Below are positions 8,394-15,544 of a stretch of 64,000 nucleotides of DNA, piece by piece. The DNA is taken from the NCBI GenBank assembly GCA_021772975.1, contig JAJFKY010000011.1, positions 248,001-312,000 on the forward strand, in the 5' to 3' direction. The notes under the pieces are model-generated. The model was not told the DNA's origin. It ran no database searches and worked only from the letters and a program-made list of their open reading frames with translations. The position numbers and the translations under genes were made by a program. How positions within the stretch are numbered: the stretch's first letter is position 1; the number at the start of each line of letters is the position of its first letter. This DNA comes from Gammaproteobacteria bacterium. GTDB lineage: Bacteria > Pseudomonadota > Gammaproteobacteria > Xanthomonadales > Wenzhouxiangellaceae.

Positions 8394-10265
8394 TTAATCT
8401 TGCGTTGCCGCTGCGGACAACTGGATGAGAACTGCGCGGACGTTATTTCCACCCTGGCCATCAACAGCGTTGATAATATGGATGCTATCGGCTGGAATCC
8501 CCCTGTCCAGCAATACCCTGCGCACCATTTCGGCGCGCTGGCTGCGCAATTGCACATTACGTGGCGCGCTAAAACGACCGTCGGTCAGACCGGTCAGCGT
8601 TATCCTGGCCGGCAGTTGCCGCCGACCCGATAATTCCATCAAAGCCTGTGATTCCTGGGCCAGCAATTGGATTGACTGGCTGCTTTCGCCGGTTAACCTG
8701 GTGTCCGCGGTAAATCTCAGCAGATGGTTTTCCCAGCGTTGCCGCCACAGACTGATACGCCGCTCCAACAACCCCACGGACAAATCCTCCACCTGCGCGG
8801 CAATACCGATTTCCCGCAGGCGCTCCGGCAGATTGTCGCGCCACTGCGACGGCACGCTGCCGGATAATTCCAGTACATCCCCACGCCAAGCCAGGCTGAC
8901 TTCATCGGGCGCTGCCAGTCTCAACCGCAAACTGCTGATATCCAGCAACGGCGCTTGTTGCAGCTCCAGTCCCAGCGTCGCATCCAGGTTCTGCAACCTC
9001 TGCCAGTCACTGCGCGCCACCGGGCCGCGCACGGTGAACCCGGTCAAGCCACTATCGGTAACCGTTTCCGACAACTGCAGCTGGCTGTATTCCAGTGCGG
9101 TAATATTGGCCAGACGGTGGATGGCCAGCGCCGGCTCGGTGGATTGATAGCTTTCCAGCCGAAATACCACTCGTTCAGGCTCAATAGCCTGCTGGGCAAG
9201 CAACTGTTGTGCGGTTACCGCCAGTGGATCACGTAAAGCGCGGATCCGAACCTGACCGGACACGATGGCGTCGTCCAGGATCACCCAGCCGGGCGTTACC
9301 CGCAGAGCGCTCAGCAATTGATCTCGATCATGATCCAGCCACCACCAGCGCCAGCCTAACCAGGCCAGCACGGCCAGTATCAATACCAGCAACACCCAGA
9401 TCGGTTTGATGCGGCGCTGCCCGGCAGTCAGCTCAGCCGGATCAAGCTGCTTGCGTAACAGACAACCGCTTAAAGCCTCCTCCAGTTCCAGCTGCTCGGT
9501 CTGATCGTCCCGCTTACCCTCATGTCGCAGCCAGTCTCCGCTGTGGCTGTGAATGGCTTCCAGGCGTTCCTGCAGCAAACCACGCGCGGCACGCGGCACG
9601 GTGCCTTCAATCACCGCAACCAGCACCGCATACTGACCGGGCACAATCCATAAGGTCTGTACCCCGACCTCAATGCTGCGCACCGGATGATCTTCTTCAG
9701 TGGCAAACGATTCCTGGATAAAACGCTGAATCGCACTAAGCATGGCAGCCACCGCATCGCGATCCAGCACGTCGGCGGTTTCACGCGCTGCGCGGGCAAC
9801 CAGCACGCCACTCTCGCGCTGCACCAGAAAGACTTCTTCAATGCTGTAGGCCAGGGTGTGCTTGAGTATGATCTGGGCGAATGGAATACCGGTGCGCCAG
9901 GCTTCCAGGCGCCAGCGCCAGCTGCGTAGACTGAAGCTGTGTTCGATGCTTTGATTGATATTGTCCAGTAAACCCTTCAGGGCTTCGCTGACCGCCCGCC
10001 GGATAGCCGGACCCATGATCGGGTAAAACATTGCCGCAAAACGTTGTGGCTGGCTGCGGACAGTGGTTTCCAAACCACGGCTTATCGGCGTTTCCAAACT
10101 GTCCTGCAGGCGTTTATCGTGCTGCAGATCATGCAGGCTGTCAGGTAAAATCTCGCTCAGTTCGGTGACCCGCCGTGAGCGATTTTCCAGTCGCTGTTCC
10201 AGGGCATCCAAACGTTGCTGCTCTCGCTGCAGCAGCAATTGACGGAGCCGGTCGAGATCAGCCAT
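8394..10265 (-). CDS. Large membrane-anchored OmpA-family protein of the GTPase module
   Basis: 623 residues. Residues 1-280 are predicted cytoplasmic: a charged coiled coil (1-40), a helical stretch with R-R-A-V-S-E-A-L-K-G, and a region (about 140-225) with alternating strands around E-E-V-F-L-V-Q-R-E-S-G-V-L-V and L-W-I-V-P-G-Q-Y-A-V-L-V-A-V-I-E that resembles roadblock/longin-type folds. One membrane helix follows (about 289-309). The rest is predicted periplasmic: two BON-like segments, one with A-L-R-D-P-L-A, and a degenerate OmpA/MotB-like C-terminus (about 515-615). The stop TAA is formed by the TTAA next to the MITE. The topology could couple cell-wall contact outside to the GTPase inside, which is inference. 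Confidence 0.8.
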   Translation of the reverse strand: MADLDRLRQLLLQREQQRLDALEQRLENRSRRVTELSEILPDSLHDLQHDKRLQDSLETPISRGLETTVRSQPQRFAAMFYPIMGPAIRRAVSEALKGLLDNINQSIEHSFSLRSWRWRLEAWRTGIPFAQIILKHTLAYSIEEVFLVQRESGVLVARAARETADVLDRDAVAAMLSAIQRFIQESFATEEDHPVRSIEVGVQTLWIVPGQYAVLVAVIEGTVPRAARGLLQERLEAIHSHSGDWLRHEGKRDDQTEQLELEEALSGCLLRKQLDPAELTAGQRRIKPIWVLLVLILAVLAWLGWRWWWLDHDRDQLLSALRVTPGWVILDDAIVSGQVRIRALRDPLAVTAQQLLAQQAIEPERVVFRLESYQSTEPALAIHRLANITALEYSQLQLSETVTDSGLTGFTVRGPVARSDWQRLQNLDATLGLELQQAPLLDISSLRLRLAAPDEVSLAWRGDVLELSGSVPSQWRDNLPERLREIGIAAQVEDLSVGLLERRISLWRQRWENHLLRFTADTRLTGESSQSIQLLAQESQALMELSGRRQLPARITLTGLTDGRFSAPRNVQLRSQRAEMVRRVLLDRGIPADSIHIINAVDGQGGNNVRAVLIQLSAAATQD

Positions 10266-10289
10266 GCTCAGCGGATATCAGCGCAGCGG

Positions 10290-10742
10290 TTATTCAGCGT
10301 CCGGCGCCAGTTGTACCGCCATCTTATTAAGTAGCTCAGCCAACTGCCTGCGGCCGGTCTTATCCTGATCCAGTTGCGTGGTGGCGTGCTGGAGCCGGTC
10401 CTCCAAAGCCTTCAGTTCGGCCCGCCATGACTTATCAGCCTCGCCCAGCTGCGCTGACCATTGATCTTCGGCAGCCGCCAGGCGGTTTTCGGCATCCTGG
10501 CGGAATTCCTGCAGTTCGACGCGTAACTGTTTGCTGTCCTGTGCCTGTTCCCGACCGGAATTGTCCAGCCGTCCCTGTAACTGCGTGAACAGCTCATCCA
10601 GACGTTGCTCCAACTGAGTGAAACGCTGCTCCAGGCGCCGCGTCTGCTCGCCAAACAACAGTTCCCGGACTTGCTCCATGCTGCCTTCGGCCGTGGCGGC
10701 CGGGCGGGCGGGATTGTTCGCCTTGGTGGTTTTGTTTGCCAT
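10290..10742 (-). CDS. Coiled-coil protein of the GTPase module
   Basis: 150 residues from the ATG at 10742, preceded by CGGGAA. After a short basic, alanine-rich N-terminus (1-25), nearly the whole protein is a heptad-like coiled coil rich in Glu, Gln, Arg and Leu (about 30-140), for example E-Q-R-F-T-Q-L-E-Q-R-L-D-E-L. It has no signal peptide or membrane segment, so it should be cytoplasmic and oligomeric. It lies 13 bases after the response regulator gene and 24 before the OmpA-like gene, so it is surely part of the same transcript. I do not recognise a family; a scaffold or effector for the GTPase is the simplest guess. Confidence 0.75.
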   Translation of the reverse strand: MANKTTKANNPARPAATAEGSMEQVRELLFGEQTRRLEQRFTQLEQRLDELFTQLQGRLDNSGREQAQDSKQLRVELQEFRQDAENRLAAAEDQWSAQLGEADKSWRAELKALEDRLQHATTQLDQDKTGRRQLAELLNKMAVQLAPDAE

Positions 10743-10755
10743 ACTAATTCCCGTA

Positions 10756-11469
10756 TCAGGATAATGATTGATCGCTGGCGAGTTGCTCCAGACGATAGCC
10801 ATAATGATAAACAGCGCTAAGATTCCAGCCGTTCTCGGGCCGCAATTCCAGCTTGCCACGCAAACGGCTGACATGGGTATCAACGGTGCGGGTCTGCATA
10901 TCTCCGGATAAATTCCAGACATGGTTGAGCAGCAGCTCCCGGGATAATATTCGCCCTATATTGCGGAAGAAAAAAATCGCCAGGTCAAACTCACGCTTGG
11001 TCAGCTCAATCTTTTTACTCAGCCGCAGGCACTCTCCGGATTGACGATTAAATTCAAATTCAGCCACTTTGAAGTTGTGTGGTTCATCATGTCCAATACC
11101 ATCCAGCCCGCTGCGCCGCGCTAGAGCGTCGATACGCGCCTGTAATACCGGCAAGGATAAAGGTTTAATCAGATAATCATCCGCCCCGGCCTGCAACGCC
11201 TCCACCACCTGCTCGTCCTGGTCGTGAATCGTCACAAAAATAACCGGCAACGACCAGCTCAGGTTTGCTCTCACCCAGGTGAGCACCTGCATACCATCCA
11301 TACCGGGGACCTGCCAGTCGAGCAGCAGCATCTCAAAACCATGCGCCTTCAGACCACGCACCAGTTGCGTGCCATCCGCATACACATGGCAATGATGTCC
11401 TGCCTTCGTCAGCCACTCACTGATAACTTGCGACTGATCAGGATCGTCCTCTAAAATTCCGATTATCAT
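10756..11469 (-). CDS. OmpR/PhoB-family response regulator
   Basis: 237 residues. Receiver domain (1-120) with acidic residues E-D-D (7-9), phosphoacceptor Asp51 in L-L-L-D-W-Q-V-P-G-M-D-G, Thr80 and Lys102. A winged-helix DNA-binding domain follows (about 130-232), with the OmpR-type stretch L-T-K-R-E-F-D-L-A, the motif V-D-T-H-V-S-R-L-R-G-K-L and the terminal Y-G-Y-R-L. It is the first gene of the six-gene row and the only DNA-binding protein in it, so it is the likely output of the kinase-Hpt relay and may control its own operon. Confidence 0.9.
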   Translation of the reverse strand: MIIGILEDDPDQSQVISEWLTKAGHHCHVYADGTQLVRGLKAHGFEMLLLDWQVPGMDGMQVLTWVRANLSWSLPVIFVTIHDQDEQVVEALQAGADDYLIKPLSLPVLQARIDALARRSGLDGIGHDEPHNFKVAEFEFNRQSGECLRLSKKIELTKREFDLAIFFFRNIGRILSRELLLNHVWNLSGDMQTRTVDTHVSRLRGKLELRPENGWNLSAVYHYGYRLEQLASDQSLS

Positions 11470-11620
11470 GGTTTAATTGGGGGTCGGAAAATTTGTTTCT
11501 GACCCTGTTTCCTCAGCTCATCAAACGTATTATGTAACCATATGCGTTAAAAAGGCTACTGCCCGGAAGTTGATGCGGCATCATCAACTTGAACCTAACC
11601 ACCTAATCAAGCGAGAAAAC

Positions 11621-11896
11621 ATGAGCACTATCGATATCAGTCACGCCCATAACCTGTCACTGAAAAAAGCCCGCACGGTGGCTGAAGAACTGGCCGATGA
11701 ACTTGCTCATGAACATCGGCTGGTGCATGAGTGGGATGAAGATACCCTGCATTTCAACCGTACCGGCGTCGATGGTCAGATTCACGTCAGCAAGCAAAGC
11801 ATCGATATCCACGTCAAACTTGGCTGGCTGCTGGTTGCCCTGCGCGGTGTTATCGAGCATGAAATTCATCGCGTGCTGGGCAAGCACTTCAGCTAG
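11621..11896 (+). CDS. Polyhydroxyalkanoic acid system family protein
   Basis: 91 residues, matching the small PHA-granule-region family (PHA_gran_rgn), which usually begins M-S-x-I-x-I-x-x-x-H and has K-x-A-R near residue 20. Here these are M-S-T-I-D-I-S-H-A-H-N-L-S and K-K-A-R. The family's genes often lie near polyhydroxyalkanoate synthesis or granule genes; none are visible here. I start at the ATG at 11621; the frame is open upstream to 11477, but that part is not conserved-looking. It faces the peroxiredoxin gene with the palindromic MITE remnant between. Confidence 0.75.
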   Translation: MSTIDISHAHNLSLKKARTVAEELADELAHEHRLVHEWDEDTLHFNRTGVDGQIHVSKQSIDIHVKLGWLLVALRGVIEHEIHRVLGKHFS

Positions 11897-11914
11897 CTGA
11901 GCGGTGATTGTTAG

Positions 11915-12394
11915 TTAGGGAACCTCTGATTTAATCTGAGGTTCCTTAGCAAGAGCCTCGATAGCCGCCAGCACCTCATCTCGCTGACGTCGAAACATGG
12001 CCACTTTTTCGACATGTTGATAACGGATCACACCCGCCTCATCCACCAGGAACAGACCACGCCGCATGCCCAGCATGGATTTACAGCCATACTCAGCGGC
12101 AACCTCCAGGTCAGCGTCGGTTAACAGTGTGAATGGCAGCTGGTGGCGGGCTTTGAATTGCTGGTGGCTTTCAGCATCATCGCTGCTGATACCCACCACT
12201 TTTACCTCCAGACCGTCAAAAGCCTCAATTCCGTCCCGGTAGTCGCATAGCTGCTTGGTGCAGACTGGTGTTTCATCACCAGGATAAAACACCAATAAAA
12301 TTCGTGCGCCGCGTTGCGCGCTCAACTGGAAGCTTTTGCCCTGCTCATCCGGCAGAGTAAAGTCAGGGGCGTTATCGCCTAGTTTCATGGTCAT
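11915..12394 (-). CDS. Bcp/PrxQ-type peroxiredoxin
   Basis: 159 residues. Thiol peroxidase that reduces hydroperoxides. The start M-T-M-K-L-G-D-N-A-P-D-F is typical of the family; an ATG ten codons upstream (12424) is the alternative. Peroxidatic Cys45 lies in D-E-T-P-V-C-T and the second cysteine is Cys50, the C-x4-C spacing of E. coli Bcp. The family core ends around A-L-A-K. The last nine residues, E-P-Q-I-K-S-E-V-P, and the stop codon are encoded by the mobile-element remnant at 11919-11945 and its flanking TTAG, so the natural C-terminus has been replaced or extended. Confidence 0.85.
   Translation of the reverse strand: MTMKLGDNAPDFTLPDEQGKSFQLSAQRGARILLVFYPGDETPVCTKQLCDYRDGIEAFDGLEVKVVGISSDDAESHQQFKARHQLPFTLLTDADLEVAAEYGCKSMLGMRRGLFLVDEAGVIRYQHVEKVAMFRRQRDEVLAAIEALAKEPQIKSEVP
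11919..11945. mobile_element. 27-bp MITE remnant forming a palindrome, flanked by TTAG
   Basis: The 27 bases consist of the first 20 of the terminal repeat seen at 8109 (GGAACCTCTGATTTAATCTG) followed directly by AGGTTCC, the end of the opposite repeat. TTAG lies directly on both sides (11915-11918 and 11946-11949) in direct orientation, a true 4-bp target duplication matching Y-T-A-R. The result is a near-perfect hairpin between two converging genes and may act as a transcription stop for both. It also encodes the last residues of the peroxiredoxin. Confidence 0.7.
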
Positions 12395-12506
12395 GAGCGT
12401 CACCGCCGGTTTGTTAATAACCATCCATTATGGCGGTTTTTGCCTGGCTTGTGGTGTAAGATGCAGACCGTGAAGTTAATGTGATCATTCCAAACAACAC
12501 TGATTT

Positions 12507-13757
12507 ATGCTCAAACTACAGGACGCAACCCGCAAGCACTCCACGCAACGCCCCCGCATTGGTCTGGCCCTGGCGGGTGGTGGGCCGTTGGGAGCAATTT
12601 ATGAACTGGGCGCGCTACGCGCACTGGACGAGAGCATTGATGGGCTGTCGTTGCACGAAATGGACACCTATGTCGGCGTCAGCGCCGGCGCTTTCCTGGC
12701 AGCCAGTCTGGCCAATAATATGTCCACCGCGCAGATGTGCCGGATCTTTATGGGTCGTAAAGACGCCGAGTTTGCCTTTCGTCCGGAAAAATTTCTGAAA
12801 CCGGCATACCGTGAATATATCCGGCAACTGCGCCGCATTCCCAAAGTCACCCGTGAAGCTGTCTGGGACTGGCTGCGCAATCCAATGGATTTTGGCGTAT
12901 CGGAAACCTTCAATGCCGTCAGCCAGCTACTGCCTACCGGTGTCTTCAATAACAGTTCCATTCACGACTTTATCGACGAAGTGCTGTCAGTACCCGGGCG
13001 CAGCAATGATTTCCGCCAGTTGACCAGCAAGCTGTTCATTATCGCGGTAGAACTGGATACCGGCCTGGCGGTCAGGTTCGGCAGCCCGGACCTGGACCAC
13101 ATACCCATCTCGCGGGCAGTCCAGGCCAGTGCCGCCCTGCCGGGTTTATACCCGCCCGTCAATATTAACGGTGTGGATTATGTCGATGGCGCGCTGCGCC
13201 GTACTCTGAATGCTTCGGTCGCTTTGGATGAAGGGCTGGATCTGTTGATCGGTATCAACCCGCTGGTCCCCTATAACGCGATGGGCGAGGGCCGTGAAGC
13301 ACTGGTTGATGAATTGGATGAACAACATCGTTTAAGCCGCAGTGGCCTGACGCTGGTGTTGTCGCAGACCTTCCGCTCGATGATTCAATCACGCATGCAG
13401 ATCGGCATCGGTAAGTACCAGGACAGATACCCTGATTCAGCCATCATGCTGATCGAACCCAACCGGCATGATGAAACCATGTTCTTTACCAATATCTTCA
13501 GCTATTCCAGCCGTGCGACATTGTGTGAACATGGTTATCAAACCACGCGCCTGGAGTTGCGCCAGCGGTCGGTTGAACTGAACCGGTTTCTGAAGCCATT
13601 CGGGTTACAGCTTAATAAGGAGCTACTGACCGATGAAGATCGCACCCTGGCGGACAGCCTGGGCAGGCGTGATGCCAATCTGGCGCCGGTCAGCCGCAGT
13701 CTGCACCGGGCACTGGATCGGTTGCGTCACACACTGGACAACAAACTGGTCGCGTGA
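12507..13757 (+). CDS. Patatin-like phospholipase
   Basis: 416 residues. Serine lipid acyl hydrolase. The catalytic elements of the patatin fold are present: oxyanion loop G-G-G-P-L-G (24-29), nucleophile Ser59 in G-V-S-A-G, and the dyad Asp227 in V-D-G-A. No signal peptide is seen, so it is probably cytoplasmic or membrane-associated. The C-terminal third (about 290-416) has no motif I recognise. The stop codon overlaps the GTG start of the amidohydrolase gene, so the two are translationally coupled. Confidence 0.9.
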   Translation: MLKLQDATRKHSTQRPRIGLALAGGGPLGAIYELGALRALDESIDGLSLHEMDTYVGVSAGAFLAASLANNMSTAQMCRIFMGRKDAEFAFRPEKFLKPAYREYIRQLRRIPKVTREAVWDWLRNPMDFGVSETFNAVSQLLPTGVFNNSSIHDFIDEVLSVPGRSNDFRQLTSKLFIIAVELDTGLAVRFGSPDLDHIPISRAVQASAALPGLYPPVNINGVDYVDGALRRTLNASVALDEGLDLLIGINPLVPYNAMGEGREALVDELDEQHRLSRSGLTLVLSQTFRSMIQSRMQIGIGKYQDRYPDSAIMLIEPNRHDETMFFTNIFSYSSRATLCEHGYQTTRLELRQRSVELNRFLKPFGLQLNKELLTDEDRTLADSLGRRDANLAPVSRSLHRALDRLRHTLDNKLVA

Positions 13758-15529
13758 GCATCCTGGTGAATAGCCACCGGCCTGTCCGGTCAGCTAGTCT
13801 TGCAGCGCTGTTCGCCGTGCTGCTGATCACCGGCTGTCAGCAATCGCCGCCACCGCCAGCAGTGGCCGACCCCGAATCCTCAAATAGGCAGGCGCGACTG
13901 TCGGGTGACATCACTGACAGCCAGACCACGCTGATGATCAATGCGCTGATCTATACTCAGGATTCCGCCCAACCTACAGCCAATGCGATGGCGTTTAATG
14001 CTGACGGCATTATTCTGGCGGTTGGCGAACAAGCCTCCCTGAGCGACCAGTATCCTGACGCCAGGCAGTTCGACCTGAAAAACCAGGGTGTGGTAGTGCC
14101 CGGATTGATTGATGCCCACGGGCATTTAATGAACCTCGGCTTCAGCCAGATAACCGCCAATCTGGCTGGCACCACCAGCAAGGCCGACATCCTGCAACGG
14201 CTGCAGGCCAAAGCTGATGAACTACCCGCCGGCAGCTGGCTGATTGGCCGCGGCTGGGATCAGAATGACTGGCAGGACAACGCTGGGCTATTCCCCAATG
14301 CTGCCGATCTGGATGCGGCGTTTCCGCGGCGACCGGTCTGGCTGACCCGGATTGACGGACATGCCGGCTGGGCCAACACGGCCGCCATGCAGATGGTGAC
14401 GGCGGAAAAGCTGCGCACCAACCCGGATGGCGGACGTATTCTGCGCGACGACGATGGCCAGCCAAACGGTGTGTTTATTGATCGCGCCATGCAGCTGGTC
14501 ACCAGCCTGATTCCGCCACCGGACAGCCAAACCGAACAACTGGCGCTCCAGCAGGCCTTGCAGGTAACCGCGGCTTATGGGCTGACCGGCGTACATGAGG
14601 CCGGTACCGCATTGCGGCATCTGCAGTTGTATCAGGACATGATCGCAGCGCATCAGTTTCCACTCAGACTGTATGCCATGGCGGACGGTCAAGGCGCCGC
14701 CCTGGAGCACTTGTGCCAGCATGGCGTGCTGGACCATCCCAGTGGATTGCTGGATGCGCGCGCGGTCAAGTTCTATCTGGACGGTGCACTGGGCAGTCGC
14801 GGCGCCGCGCTGGTGGATGATTACAGCGACGAACCGGGCAACCGGGGTTTATTGTTTGTGCAACCTGATGCTTTTGCCGGACAGGTGGCAGCCGCCATGC
14901 GCTGCGGCCTGCAGGTCAATACGCATGCCATCGGCGACCGCGCCAATCAGGTTCTGATTGATGCCTATGCCGAAGCCATGCGGATGGTGCCCGGGCACAG
15001 CGGCAGACACCGCATCGAACACGCCCAGGTGATGCGTGAGGAAGATTTTAAACGCAGCGCGGAATTACAGCTGATTGCCTCAGTGCAGCCGACCCACGCC
15101 ACCAGTGATATGTACTGGGCGGAAGACCGGGTCGGGCCACAGCGCATCCGCCATGCTTATGCCTGGCAGGATTTTATTGCCGCCGATACCCGGCTGGCGC
15201 TGGGTTCAGACTTTCCAGTCGAAAGCGCCAATCCGCTGCTGGGCTTTTACGCGGCAATAAGCCGCCAGGACACTATCGGCTGGCCTGACCAAGGCTGGTA
15301 CCCGCGCCAGCGCCTGAGCCGTGCACAGGCCCTTCACGGTTTTACCCTGGGCGCAGCTTATGCTGCTTACTGGGAAACTGAAACAGGTTCACTGGAACCC
15401 GGTAAAAAAGCCGACTTTGTGTGGTTGTCCAACGATATAATGGAGATTCCCGCCGGCGATATACCCGATACCAAAGTCTGGCAGACCTGGCTCAATGGCA
15501 GAAAAATTTACCCTCAAGATAACGATTAA
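13754..15529 (+). CDS. YtcJ-type amidohydrolase, lipoprotein
   Basis: 591 residues. Metal-dependent amidohydrolase of the YtcJ/N-substituted formamide deformylase-like group: I-D-A-H-G-H-L near residue 115, further His residues in V-N-T-H-A-I-G-D-R and R-I-E-H-A-Q-V, and a conserved Asp in L-G-S-D-F-P-V-E. The N-terminus is a lipoprotein signal with lipobox L-I-T-G-C (Cys28), so the enzyme should be anchored at the envelope. The start is the GTG at 13754, overlapping the patatin stop. The substrate cannot be told from sequence. Confidence 0.88.
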   Translation: MSILVNSHRPVRSASLAALFAVLLITGCQQSPPPPAVADPESSNRQARLSGDITDSQTTLMINALIYTQDSAQPTANAMAFNADGIILAVGEQASLSDQYPDARQFDLKNQGVVVPGLIDAHGHLMNLGFSQITANLAGTTSKADILQRLQAKADELPAGSWLIGRGWDQNDWQDNAGLFPNAADLDAAFPRRPVWLTRIDGHAGWANTAAMQMVTAEKLRTNPDGGRILRDDDGQPNGVFIDRAMQLVTSLIPPPDSQTEQLALQQALQVTAAYGLTGVHEAGTALRHLQLYQDMIAAHQFPLRLYAMADGQGAALEHLCQHGVLDHPSGLLDARAVKFYLDGALGSRGAALVDDYSDEPGNRGLLFVQPDAFAGQVAAAMRCGLQVNTHAIGDRANQVLIDAYAEAMRMVPGHSGRHRIEHAQVMREEDFKRSAELQLIASVQPTHATSDMYWAEDRVGPQRIRHAYAWQDFIAADTRLALGSDFPVESANPLLGFYAAISRQDTIGWPDQGWYPRQRLSRAQALHGFTLGAAYAAYWETETGSLEPGKKADFVWLSNDIMEIPAGDIPDTKVWQTWLNGRKIYPQDND

Positions 15530-15544
15530 CCAGAGTCCATAGTT

